64,000 nucleotides of DNA from Phyto melanocephala. Its lineage: Eukaryota > Arthropoda > Insecta > Diptera > Rhinophoridae. The position numbers and the translations under genes were made by a program. Of this stretch, positions 1-11,713 are shown in pieces. Position 1 is the first letter of the stretch, and each line of letters starts with the position of its first letter. Under the pieces are notes generated by a model. That model did no database searches and was not told the DNA's origin. It saw only the letters and a list, made by a program, of their open reading frames with translations. The stretch lies in contig OW799236.1 of NCBI GenBank assembly GCA_941918925.1, positions 69,282,465 to 69,346,464 of the forward strand, read 5' to 3'.

Positions 1-480
1 TTTTATTCATTCCATCTTGTTTTATGATGTTCTGCTGTCGTTTTATGATGAAGGTCGTTATCATTTTTACTCCACTGCATAAAGCTGTCGAAAGTTTATA
101 TTGTTGTTTTAGTTCTGTTTTCATATTCTTGATTCTTGTAGTTTATCTACAAACATAAGCACTAAAAAAATTAAAAAATATAACGACCAACGAAACTTAA
201 TCGTATTTTTGGACACTTATTTATTTTATTAAGATACGTTATTACAATACAACTTTTGTTTCGAAGTAAATTTTGAAAAGTGAAAACATGGCAGTAATCC
301 TCTTAAATAGATATTTTTTTATGTATGAACAATCAAGTTTAATTTATTAAATAAAATCTTATAAATAATAAAAAGATCTTAAATGGCAATAAACTTCAAT
401 ACTCTTAATCAACAAGAGTGAACTAAATTTAATTATCGAAAAAAAAATATATTTTATTATTAAAAATTTAAATATACTTT
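1..480. other. AT-rich stretch, no feature seen
   Basis: I see no convincing open frame, RNA gene or element end here. The sequence is A/T-rich with short poly-A runs. Confidence 0.5.
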
Positions 481-660
481 AGTTTTAAGGACAGAAATCT
501 ATCTTGAAGGGACCATTGAAATATGTACGTACAAGAAGATGTCTGGTCACGAGAGTGCAACAGTCTTCTTGTAGGACGTTGCAGGGTGTCCATCTAAAAA
601 CTATTACAGCTTAAGGAAAGTGTCCGTAATGGGAGATTCCACTGTATAAGATATTTAAAA
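481..660. repeat. Diverged repeat paired with about 43240-43420
   Basis: Short matching blocks appear in the same order in both places: 'attgaaat.tgtccgtac'-like, 'ttcttgtaggacgtt' against 'ttcttctaggacgtt', and 'gaaagtgtccgtaatggga' against 'gaaagtattcgttattgga'. This suggests two old copies of one dispersed repeat. I see no terminal repeats and cannot assign a class. Confidence 0.35.
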
Positions 661-762
661 ATTAGACCTATAACTTCTTTGTTTTTTCCCCTTTTGCATT
701 GAAGAGGTTTAAAGAGCTTCAATCAACTTTATTTTTGTTCATCTGCAGCAATTCACCCAAAT

Positions 763-1375
763 ATCTCATTTCGTTTGTAACACATCAAAATATCTATTTT
801 AGGCTTCATTAAGCATATATTTTCTGAAACCTGGATTCATTTAAAGACAATCTGGCTTTGTTCGTTCTTCTGTACGTCTATCAAAAGCTCGAACTACATT
901 ATTTCTTATACAAAAGGAATATTTGGTACTTAAAAGGAACTAAATCAGTATATTAGGATAGAGAAAAATGTCTTTCTTACATCGAATAAAATGCGACTGC
1001 GTCCAAAAACATTAAAATAGAGCGATAATATTTCTTGAGTAAAAAAAACTATTTCCCAGAAAATTGCTTTTTGGTCAATAGAAATGTAAAAACGGAAAAT
1101 TACAGTGACACGCCCACTTTTACGCCTACATCCAATACAAAGAAAAAAAATTAAAATGATATTGAAAGAATAAAGGACTCTATATTGAAACACCTAAGAT
1201 AAATTCATTAGCAAAAAAGTACTTTGATACGCCTTCTTTCACATATTCTGCTATTAGTGAAATTTAGAAGCTCATAAAACCATTAGAACTAGCGTCAATA
1301 TCATTGTAATGGCAGAAACTTAAGGTGCCATGCTCATTTTAACGCCTACCTCCCATTATAACGATTTATCTTATC
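763..1375 (+). repeat. Degraded DINE-1-like element, 5' and middle part
   Basis: It carries the family core 'atttcgtttgtaacacatc', a version of the 'gaccccataaagtatata' block, and the internal 'cacgcccacttttacgcc' and 'taacgcctacctccca' modules seen in better-preserved copies at 1804, 31233 and 36641. It stops where an 'atctatatatatatata' Helitron-like start begins. Similar internal sequence resumes near 2985, so the copy appears to be split by a later insertion. Confidence 0.5.
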
Positions 1376-1803
1376 TATATATATATATAATAGAGTAACG
1401 TGACTGACTGATTCATCATCGCACAGCCCAAACGCAAAGAGCTAGATATGTGAAATTTGGAAAATTGGTTCCTCTTTCGGTGTACAGCTTTACTAAGAAG
1501 TAAATTTTTGAAATTCGTACTTTAAGGGGGGAAAAAAAGGTAAAAAAAGGTAAAACCGGTAATCTTGTATTTGCTAAAAAATAAGCTGACAGGTTTCTAG
1601 CCTTTTTTTTAATTATCAACCCCAAAGGGGAAAAACGGGGGAAAAAAATATAATTTGGTACCCTATGTAACTTCCAAACACATAAAGTTAGGATGATAAT
1701 TTAAAGTGTATTAGTTAATCCCCGAAAAAATAATTATAGGATTTAAGCAATTTTTTTAAATTCACATGTATAAGGGGCAAAAATTCACCCAATTTTCGGT
1801 ACT
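1376..1803 (+). repeat. Helitron-like 5' segment (interrupted)
   Basis: It begins with a 'tctatatatatatata' start followed by 'cgtgactgactgattcatc', the kind of 5' end seen in short dipteran Helitrons. A 'ggggcaaaaattcaccc' block just before the DINE-like element at 1804 resembles 'ggggcaaaatttgataaag' after it (about 2682). The sequence therefore seems to continue on both sides of that nested copy. No CTAG 3' end is clear. Confidence 0.4.
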
Positions 1804-2650
1804 TTTTATACCCGTCACCAAAAAAATGGTGGGGATATATTTATTTTGTCATTTCGTTTGTAACACATTGAAATATCCATTTAAGACCCCATAAAGTATA
1901 TATATTCTGAATCGGGGTTTGATTTTATGACAATAGAGGTCGAACCGAAAAAGCTAGGGGTCTCAAATTTTGTTCGTTTATTTGTTTGTTTGGTATTGAA
2001 AATGGGCTAAATCTGAATATAAGGATAACATGTATATCTCGTAATGTAAGAGTAGATAAAAAAATCCTTTCAATATCGAATAAAATGCAACTGTGTCCAA
2101 ACGCAGTAACGCAGAGTCATGAGGTTCAAAATGTATATTTCCTGAGTAAAAAAATATTTTGTCCCGAAAATTGTCAAAAGCTATGCTTTTAGAAAGGAGT
2201 TATAAATCAGAATGTACGAAAATGTATACCGCAAAGTGTATTTCTCGGTATATTTAAAATTTTAAACGTAATAAAACTGACAAAATTAGAGGCATGATAA
2301 TGAAATTTCGTACGCGCCTCTTTTAACGCCTACCTCCCATATAACGGTAAATCTTGACTTGATATATGGACAAAGTTTTTGGAAGAATAAAGGACTATAT
2401 TGAAATATTTAAGTTGCATTTATTAGCAGAAACTTTATAGACACGCCCACTTTAACGCTCACTTCCATTGAAAGACTGAATTTACGAAAATATTTTATTA
2501 GCATATCGAAGTTATACAATGAAAGTGATACATATTTAAGTATAAAAATAATATTACATAGCGATTAGGTTAATAACAATACAAAAAGTACACAAAATTG
2601 GTGGTGGGTATAAAAGATTCGGCACAGCCGAATATAGTGCTCTTACTTGT
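1804..2650 (+). mobile_element. DINE-1/Helentron-like nonautonomous element, family A
   Basis: It starts 'tttatacccgtcaccaaaa', where the 'caccaaaaaaatggtg' segment can form a 5' hairpin. It ends in 'attcggcacagccgaat', a 7-bp stem hairpin, followed about 10 nt later by the terminus 'ctcttacttgt'. A hairpin near each end and no inverted terminal repeat is the plan described for DINE-1/Helentron elements. It has no coding capacity. This copy lacks the nested TIR element carried by the copies at 31233 and 36641, so it serves as the empty site. The family name is from memory and was not checked by alignment. Confidence 0.6.
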
Positions 2651-3161
2651 ATTAAAAGAAACTTTTCTAATATTATTCAATGGGGCAAAATTTGATAAAG
2701 AATTATTATTGCCTAATAGAATATGGAAAATTATTTAGGTAAAATTTGTGGAAGCTTTTAGAGGGACAAACAATACCAAAAAGTAAAAAACACCGAAAAA
2801 TGTGTATAGTTCCTATTTACAGGACCAATTTTTATAAAATTTTTAATATGGATTTCACCAGACATACAAAATAATGTAATTTTGAATAAATCAAAAAATA
2901 CATTCATAACAGGATAGAAAGGGGAAAATTCGGGAAAACAGTTTGGTACTAGCTTTCTGGCTAATTTTATTATAAATAATATAGATGAGAAGCTTACTTT
3001 ACTGCCCACCTCCCAATAACGCTTAACGCTTAATTCATATTATATCTATATGGTCAAAAATTTTGAACAAAAAAATCTTTAATAGAAAACCTAAGTTGAA
3101 TTCAAACATTTTTATATTATTTTACAAGTTGAAGATGCTTTGCCCACACAAAGCCAATATT
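2651..3161. repeat. Remnants of Helitron-like and DINE-like sequence
   Basis: The first part (to about 2985) looks like the continuation of the 1376-1803 element. From about 2990, 'tttactgcccacctccca' and 'aacctaagttgaattc' match the internal modules of the family A repeat, resuming the copy that broke off near 1375. No gene is present. Confidence 0.35.
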
Positions 3162-3931
3162 ATTATACCCTTCACACGGTGAAAAAGGGTATATATAGCT
3201 TTGTCATTCCGTGTGAAATTTTTACAATTTTCATTTCCGACCCCATAAAGTATATATTTTCTGAAAGCTTATGAATAGGGGAGTCGATTAAGCCCTGTCA
3301 GTCTGTCCGTTTGACCGTCTGTCCGTGTGTATGTTGAAATCAACTTTTTGAAGCCCCCCGACATAGGTTGGACCCGGATAAGGTAATAAAATATCAGAAA
3401 TATTCGGGAGTAGATCGGTATTGAAAATCAGAAACATCGATACATAAACAACTGAGATATGAGCAAAAACCCACGACCACCTCGATTTTTTTTCACAAAA
3501 ACAACATTACAACAACAACATACATACATACAAACGTGTATACTGGTTAGAGAAAACGTGGCATCGAATCCCAACTGAGGCAAAAAAAATTTTTTTTAAA
3601 TTTTTTTTTTATTTTTTTTTTATTTTTTATTTAATATATTATTTATATATTATTTTTTTTTTAATTTTTTTTATTTTTTTTTTAATTTTTTTTTAATTTT
3701 TTTTTTGTTTTATATATGTATATTATATATAATAATTTTTTTTTTAAATTTTTTTTTTTAATTTTTTTAAAAATTTTTTTTTTTAATTTTTTTTTTTTTC
3801 GTTTTTTTAACATACATACGTGTACGTATTTCATATGGGATGAATGGTGATACAAGCAACTGTTATTGCATGACTACACGTTGTGAAGGGTATATAAGAT
3901 TTGGCATGGCCGAATATAGCACTCTTACTTG
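3162..3931 (+). mobile_element. DINE-1/Helentron-like nonautonomous element, family B
   Basis: It starts 'tattatacccttcacacggtg', whose 'cccttcac..ggtgaaaaaggg' can form a hairpin. It carries 'gaccccataaagtatata', a 'gtctgtccgtttgaccgtc' stretch, and ends 'ggcatggccgaatatagc' then 'actcttacttgt'. The ends match family A but the body differs. A reverse-strand relative lies at 40078-40972. The centre holds a long T-rich tract. Confidence 0.6.
3585..3812. repeat. T-rich low-complexity tract
   Basis: About 230 bases of almost pure T broken by A, inside the family B element. The reverse-strand relative holds an A-rich tract at the matching place (about 40268-40532), so the tract belongs to the family. 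Confidence 0.85.
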
Positions 3932-4720
3932 TTTTTTAACTACAACTGGCTGCCAAAAAAGGGTCAGTAGTATCATTTCTCATGTAGAAATTCTTAATGC
4001 TTCATTGTAAGAATAAATTTAAGGAAATAAATTAATAACAAATCAAAGTTACAGTAAGAATGTAAAACACATTTTATTAAAAAGAAGTTATTCCATAGCG
4101 AATGGTGGTGAGTATTAAAAACTCCACACAGCCGTTTCTTCTTCATATAATACTCATAGCCTTTCTTCTAAACTTCTATCCTTTTGGCACAGTATCAACG
4201 AATTGTTTTGGAAGCATTTTCTCTTAGGTGGGACTTGCCCAAAAAGCTTTTGCTTCACATTTCTTTAATGTTTGATTTATAACTTAATTTATCACGTACT
4301 ATATACTAATACTCATTTCGTATTTTGTTACATTCTGTTTTACAAATAATGTGCCTTAAGTACTTAATTTCCATGGCTTAATTTTGCTGTCTGCTCTATA
4401 CTACTTTCACTCCATAATAAAGTTAAGGTTCGATATAATGCCCAAATTTGTAGTTGTGAAGTAAATTGGCTGTCAAGTTATGTATAATCTTTTAATGTCA
4501 CCGCTTGACATATCTGTTGAATGCAAACTGAGTTTAGTACTTATATTAGAATTGTAAAGATTTAATCAAATAGTTAAATAACTTCGACGTAATTAGACTC
4601 CTTCACTGACTAATTGAAATCGGAAATTTTTTAAATCACCATAATGTTGCTGTATAACTAACTAAAATAATACCACTATATCTCACATACATAAATTATG
4701 TAATGGTATCTTAAAAAAAA
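3932..4720. other. No gene; short degraded repeat end
   Basis: Positions 4080-4135 resemble a worn family A 3' end ('aaaagaagttattccatagcg', 'ggtggtgagtattaaaaa', 'cacacagccg'). The rest is A/T-rich with no recognisable feature. Confidence 0.4.
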
Positions 4721-4982
4721 TTTGTTTATATTTTATACAGGGCATTAACTTCTATTTAAAGTATACAGCCCAATAATAAAACTGTCGAAATTAGATATAT
4801 CTACATAATTCAAATACTTATTGACGCATCTTATGATTGTATGACGTTTCGTTTGTTTATATTTTATACAGGGCATTAACTTCTATTTAAAGTATACAGC
4901 CCAATAATAAAACTGTCGAAATTAGATATATCTACATAATTCAAATACTTATTGACGCATCTTATGATTGTATGACGTTTCG
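4721..4982. repeat. Perfect 131-bp tandem duplication
   Basis: Unit 1 is 4721-4851 and unit 2 is 4852-4982. Reading base by base I find no difference between them. Each starts 'tttgtttatattttatacag' and ends 'gtatgacgtttcg'. The unit has no open frame or TE ends. Identity implies a very recent event or an assembly artefact. Confidence 0.95.
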
Positions 4983-6849
4983 AATACAAGACTGATTGAT
5001 TGAAGGAACATAATTCAGACTAAAATAATTCACATATTTACTTACCGCAAGATGACTATTACGCAGACATCAGAAATTCTTTGTTACAACCGAATTTTTT
5101 ATTATTAGAAAAATGGGTTCTTGCAGTAGAACTTTTATTTTCCAGTTATAAGAACCATAAATGTTTAGCGCTGACAAAAATTTATAACAAAACTAGTAAT
5201 TATAAATGAAACTGTTTTCTATTTGTATGTTTCTAACGACTATTTATTTGCATCACATAAAAAATTGCACACGAATGTCACGTATCTTAAGATTAAAAAT
5301 TCATCTGCTACTGTTGTGTTGGTCGCAGGACACGGCACATTGATTTCAATTGTACTGACATAATTTTATAAGATGGTACTTCCTCTTCTAAAAGTTAATC
5401 AGCTTATTTTACGCAAACTTTCCTTAACTAGCAAATAAAAATGAAAAAGGGAACCCACTTTCGTGGACAGCTAGAAAATCTGCAATACAAAAATAAAGGA
5501 ATATTTTTAAACTACTGCAGAAAATTTAAAAATTAAGAAAAATTAAGGAAAGTTAAATATCTTCCTTATCGTTGTACGGCATTTGCCAACCTGACGTGCA
5601 GAACATTTGGTCACAAATACCTACTGACAAAACCTGTCTGTCTAGAGGTGATTTGGGTAAGAGCCATACCTTCATCAACCTTTACTTATTTAATCATTCT
5701 TGGAATAAAGAGAAAAACAAAACAATTTATTTACCTTAATTAGAACATTTACAATATACATAGATTTGGTTTAAAAATCGTATACTAAAGTCATCTTTAA
5801 AGCCAAAAATGCTTTAGGGACTTTTAACTAAATAAAAGAAATCTTACATAGAAATAAATTTGCTAAATTTATTAAAGTCAAATTGAACGGAATAATTCAA
5901 GTTGTCAAAACCGGTATGTGCTTAAGAAGACCAACATTAAAATTGTGTGTATTTACATGTAAAAAGTGTTACTGTGGGAGATTAGAAATTTAATAAAATA
6001 TATGTGTGTGCATATGTGTGTACAAGTCAGTTAAATCACTGGGGTAAAGTAAACGGAAGCTGAATTAACGAGGCCTTTATAAAAGTAAATTTTGAAAATT
6101 ATGACATATTTCATTCGACCTTCCTTTAAAAGGATTTTGTTTAACCTTGTTTTAGTTTTTATAAATATTTGTGATAATCGATTTTATTTTTTTGAATTCA
6201 AGAATACAAAAATAATTATACTATTTCTACTAGATTCTAAGAAAGCTGCAATTAAACAAAACTGATTTCAACAAATTTTTCAGTTACTGTATTTTAAAAT
6301 TGATCATACCTCTCATACAAGATTCATTAGAACTTATTTATTTATTATTTCCAATTCCAAAGACGCACTGAACGTATGAAGAAATTCCATTCATATACAG
6401 GAAACCGGAGCAAAGGAATTATGATTTGTTTTTCTAAGGGAACTGGCGAACCTACTTTTTTTTAAATATATCGTGGGGTTTGCGAATAAATAATTTTATG
6501 TAAAAATACAAGAACACGTATATTGAGAAGGATATCGTACGAAACACCATTAAGTGTACATACCTAAAAATATTATTATTAAAGACACTAAGCCTTCTCC
6601 TGCTATTGGAATCACAGCTCGCAAACAGTTGTCAACCAAAAGTTAAACCCGAAAGAAGCGAGTAATTCTCTAATCCTCAAGGGCATATGGTATTGTGATG
6701 ACCACATAGTCCTTAATTTAATATAAGTTGGACCTGCGATTTTTGGCAGTATTTATAATCTTTATCTCTTCCACATTAATCAAAATGGCAACCAAAATCA
6801 AGCGTTTTCTTACATATTATAATTTACTTTGAGTTATAGGGATTTAAAC
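4983..6849. other. Long AT-rich stretch, no gene seen
   Basis: I see no coding frame with composition unlike the background, no inverted-repeat pair and no RNA gene. A short (tg)n run lies near 6003-6021. Confidence 0.45.
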
Positions 6850-7262
6850 AAAGACCATTTGCCGTTGCTCAACGCTGGTATCTGCATAAGTTGTCATTCA
6901 GTGATGTCGTAGTTTCATGTAAAGTATGCCGCGGTCAACAGTACCAGATGCTATCGGGTGATCAAGAACAATCAAGAAATTTAATATCCCTTCATCCAAA
7001 TTACGTCGTATATTTTCATGCACATCCAGTAACGTGAAAATACTACCATGTTTTGGGCGGAATCCAAAAGTTTATCAGACAATACGTTATTTTCTTTAAT
7101 ATATGACGACATTTGTAGATACAGATTTTTTTGTCAGCACTTCTGATAAATAGCATTGGATAGCTATTGGTATAAATTCCGAATCCGTTTATGGTAGTGG
7201 TGCTATCTTTGCAACTTTCCATCTGCTCGGAAAAGTACTTGACAATAGTGTTAAAAATATGA
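6850..7262 (-). pseudogene. LINE reverse transcriptase fragment (Jockey-like)
   Basis: Reading the minus strand gives broken pieces of a non-LTR reverse transcriptase in the right order: FPSRWKVAKIAPLP, then SEFIPIAI, then FGFRPKHGS, then LDVHENIRRNLDEGILNFL, then a DHPIASGTVDRGILYMKL block. The last corresponds to the RT domain with a conserved (L)D...FDTVDH..L pattern in Jockey-type elements. Stops and frame changes interrupt it, the FADD motif and everything downstream are missing, and no endonuclease or gag part is seen. It is a dead fragment. The clade call rests on remembered motif style. Confidence 0.75.
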
Positions 7263-7266
7263 GTTA

Positions 7267-7345
7267 CATATCTTCGTTCACAAGTTATTGTGTTCTATGT
7301 GACACATATACCTATAGAACACAATAATTTGAGAACGACGATATG
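7267..7345. ncRNA. Pre-miRNA-sized hairpin (candidate)
   Basis: Arms 7267-7298 and about 7314-7345 pair over about 32 positions with two mismatches (T/C, A/A) and one G:U, around a loop of about 15 nt ('gtgacacatatacct'). The arm core is 'ttattgtgttctat' against 'atagaacacaata'. Length, arm size and loop fit an animal microRNA precursor and would also fit a tiny palindromic MITE. Nothing in the sequence shows transcription. It lies just beyond the LINE relic. Confidence 0.4.
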
Positions 7346-8900
7346 GCAAATGTACTGGCAATATCACATTCGATTTATTTAATTTGAAACACAAAAAAAA
7401 CTTCAGAGACAGGAGAATTGAAACACATTACCATTGTGTTCGAAATAATTGAAATTTAGATTATGAAACTATTATTTGTCGGTACCAAAGGTATATTCAA
7501 GCAAGTGCTATTAAGCTAAGCTCATCAACATTTATTTGACAATTATTTACGAACCCTGCTCTACTACTTGCAAACGTTTTGAATTATATTCTGTTTTTGC
7601 AATTCAAATGCTCATATTAACATTTTTTTAGCAGCTATTATTTTTGCTTTAGTTCTTTTTAATCATTATCATGAGGAAATCTATATAACTAATGAAACTT
7701 CCCAAGGCGCTATAAGAAAAAATGCTTTACTTAAGTAAATGTCATATGAACGCATGGATTTTTTCCTGAACCATCATTTACAGCTGATTTGTCTGTATTT
7801 AATCATTTTAATCTTTTTGTCTTTACAGGCATGATCAATTTAATGGGGTTTTTCTAGACATTTGAAAAACATTTGAAAAGGTTGCTCATAATGTTCTTTG
7901 TCTAAACCTAGAATATCTAAGTTTGTATGGTACATTTTTGAAATGTTTAGAATTAGAATTTTAATATATCCCATACAATAAGCAAATAAAGTCAGCTGTA
8001 CAACTAGTATTTTGTATGTTTGCAAAATAAGGCCACTTGTTAGGCGTTCTTACTTTGTAATTCAGAAATCAGAAAGCATTTGCGTGTTTGTGTTAAGAAG
8101 ATTGTGCTAGTAGTGTAGACCAAAAAGTGTAAATGATGTGTTGTTGTAAAAATAAGCTTTTTTACTGTTTATTTTGAATTTATATGCATATACGATGGAG
8201 CAAATGCAATGTACAAATATACGTGTATATTTAAATAATACATTTGTAGGTATAGGAAAATCAAACCTAATTTCCCACATTTCATTGTGTAGACGAATGT
8301 GTGCATGCATGTGGTTACTGTTGAAATGTTATTTAACTGCCTATTCCATACTGCCTGTTTCACTAAGTGTTAAAATTAAAAAAAAAAAAAAACTTGAAAA
8401 CGAGGGTAAATCCCATTGATTTGCAGAACCCGGATAACTTTTCTGGCTCCAAAAAAGTTTTTGTAATGTATAATAAATAAATAAATAAATAAATAAAATA
8501 CTTAAAACTTTTGGTTCTAATTAAAAAATTTTTATTAAAATTAGCTTGTACTAAGTTAAAGTCAAATCGAAATATCCGTTTTTCAGAAATATAATTAAAT
8601 ATATTTTTTGTAATGGGTTGAGCACCACGTGCTCTGCTCTTATCCTCTCCCGATATTATTTTATATCGTACACATATCGTAAACATCTACAACATTTTTA
8701 AGTTCTGCAGATATATAGAAAAGCAGACAAAATTTTCAGATTATAGATGTAAATGTATTTTTTATTGTGAAGGTGCCACGCTCATTGTTCTTTTTCAGCT
8801 AATTTTATGCTCTTCTATGCAAGTTGTTATTATAATATACTTCATGGATTTTAAAAACTTAAGATATTACAGTGCTCTGTATTGTGGTAAAAACTATTAA
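7346..8900. other. AT-rich stretch, no gene seen
   Basis: It contains poly-A runs and a short (aaat)n run near 8467-8498. Open frames in 7840-8690 overlap on both strands and have no family-like features, so I take them as chance. Confidence 0.45.
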
Positions 8901-9633
8901 TCTATAAATATAAAAGTGAAATCTGTCTGTGTGTTAGCTATAGACTCCGAAACTGTAAAATCAATCGGACTCAAGCTTTGGAAAGTAATTGTATACATTC
9001 CGGGGGGTGTTTATGGGTGGTAAAAAGTGGGCGGGGATACGCCCATAAGAATTAGTTGTCATTTTTAGCTACTTGCACTTGACCGATTTTTCTGACACTT
9101 TGCACACATATTGAACTCTCATGACTGTATAATTTCGTAATTAAAAAAAGTGGGCGGGGCCACGCCCATACAAAAATTATAATTTTGAGGTACTTGCCCT
9201 GGACCGATTTTTCTGAAACTGTGCACACATATTGAGCTGTCATGACTTTACAATTTCGTTAGTAGAAAAGTGGGCAGTGCCACGCCCATAAAAAAAAAGT
9301 TATTATTTTCAGCTACTTAAACTTCATCGGTTTTTCTGGAACCTTACAAACACATATTGAGCTCTCATGATTATACAATTTCGTGATTAGAAAAGTGGGC
9401 ATGGCCACGCCCATAAAAAAAGTTATAATTTTGAGGTACTTGCTCTGGACCGATTTTTCTGATACTTTGCACACATATTGAGTTGTCATGACTATACAGT
9501 TTCCTGATTACAAAAGTGAGCGCCTATTAAAAAAAGTTTTAATTTTTAGCTTCTTGCACTTAATATTCAATTTAAATTCAGAATGCATTTGTATTCAATA
9601 AGGGGCGTAGCAACGCGCGCCGGGCTTTTCTAG
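8901..9633 (+). mobile_element. Nonautonomous Helitron with internal tandem repeats
   Basis: It begins 5'-TCTATAAATATAAAAGTG and ends 'gcgcgccgggcttttCTAG', inserted between A and T, as Helitrons are. The interior is about four or five diverged direct repeats of roughly 115-130 bp. Each contains 'aaagtgggcggggccacgcc', a 'cttgcactggaccgattttt' version, and 'gcacacatattgagct'. A second copy on the other strand at 54752-55468 has the same two ends, which confirms the boundaries. There is no Rep/helicase coding. Confidence 0.8.
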
Positions 9634-11713
9634 TTTTAAATAGAATTCGAATTTCGACCAAAAAGAAATGAGTGTATGAACAATTCTTGAGCTGCATATA
9701 TTATTTAAAGAAGTATGCGTGTTATGTGTTTCTTTCCGTAAAAACCAAAGTTGTGTCATTGAAAAAAATTTAACGAAATCAGTGCAGCCATTTTAAAGTA
9801 ATGCCAACAAAAGACACTTGATTGTTATTTATATCTATATATATGAAAAGGAGTGTACACTTTGATATCACTGCGGAAACGGGTCGACCAGTTTCAATCA
9901 AAATTTTGGGGTACGTTCTGAAAGTCTGTAGATGGTGTATGTAAAGTTTGCACGAAATCGGCCAATGGTTCCAGATATGTGACATTAAGATTTTCCCATA
10001 CAAATATTACCATCATCATATCAAAAGTTAGCACACCATGTATCGTAATGTTTTATATGTCCAATGACATTCAGTCTTTCTTAATGGAACGATGAGCTGA
10101 ATCTTTTCAGTCGTTGTTTTGATCGTCATTTTATTTGAGCGTTGACCATTCGCTTTTTTACTACATTTTATTATAATGTTATTGTTGTTGTTGCTGTTAG
10201 AATAGTACTTTAATGGAAATCATTGAGTTTTTGAACTACTGATGATAATCGGTCTCTTATTGGAACGTTAAGCTGGCTAAATGCTTTTTTACCTCTCGCT
10301 TCAATTTATTTCGTTCATACCGATAATAATTTTTAAAACATTCCAAGTCTTTTTAATCATTGATCAAAAGTGACGAAAACGCATTGCAAAAAAATAGTTG
10401 TAAATTTATGTTGTTATTGCAGTGCTTTTTACGTTTTTCATTTCGGTCTATTCTGAAATACATTTAACCCTTTTTAGCCTCATGTGACATTTCTATAACA
10501 AACAAGAACAAATGAATAAATTTTATTTAAACTAGTGTAACATCTCTGTATTATTTCAATAAACAGACTTATATGTGGTTAAACTCTGCAGATGGCAACA
10601 CTTATGTTTAACGTTATTTTGTATTTGAGTTTTATAAAAAAGTTAAACCCCAAGATTACACTAATTTTTCGTTCATTAATATTTAAAAATTAAAATAAGG
10701 CCTGAAAAATAAAACAAATTCTTGAAATTTTTATATAAAAAAATTTTACGAATTTCGTTTTACATTGTTTGACATAACAAAATAACAAAAAAGTTAAAAG
10801 AATAACAAGGATTTTGCTTCAACCACCTTGAAGGCAAAACAACGTTTGGCAGATCAGCTAATAGATAATAAATTTTACTTAAAGCTCAGTTTTTTTTTTA
10901 TTTCATTGAAATTCCTTATATGCCCTCCCTCGTTCATTTTTAACAATGCTACCAACTACGTTAGACTTGTAGAAAAGTACTTCAGATTTTCTATGTACTA
11001 ATATACAATTGAGTAATTTTGTATAATCTAGTCTAAGTATTTGTTTTACGTCAAGCAATTTTTGTTGTATCGTAAAAAACCCTTTCCTTTATATGTACAC
11101 AGTCAGAGTAGTGCTTACACAGACGAACACATGTTCATTTACATAGTTTTGTTACGGTATTTCCTTTTAAAAGGATGTTGGCTAAACATAAATGTCTATA
11201 CATATTCTAACACACAAATTTTTTTGTATGAATGTAGGTAAAAAACAACTGGATTCTATATGTCTATATACTTTATGTTTGAAGATTTTTTAAAATTTAA
11301 AGTTGTACATGACAGAGCAAGTGAAATTAATGTAGTTTGAAAAATATAATATACGACTTGCATGTAAGTAATTGATGCAGAATGACATTAAAATTGGTGC
11401 AGGGAAACGTAGAGGTATTTTCTGTTAAAGTAATAAAATACAGAAGTTCTAAGCAGAAAACTATATGTAGTAATACTTTTTGCAAGAGGTTAAAAGGCTT
11501 ATTAACCAAAAAAGATATTATTTTTAATATTAAAGATTGGCCACATGGAAAATAATGTTCCATGTTTTGGTATTTACGGCAAATTTTTTTTTTGTTAATT
11601 CCATTTAATTTAGATTTGTATGATTGTGTGAAATCTTTATCCAATATAATAACACCTGTTAAGGTCGATTTTGAAATTATCCGTTCCTCAACTGTTTATC
11701 CAAGAAAAGTTGT
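9634..11713. other. Mostly featureless; Helitron-like 5' fragment inside
   Basis: About 9832-10010 begins 'tctatatatatgaaaaggag' and continues with 'gaaatcggccaatggttcc', like the 5' part of a Helitron whose 3' end I cannot find. Elsewhere there is only AT-rich sequence. The frame at 11327-11644 on the minus strand has no recognisable features. Confidence 0.4.
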
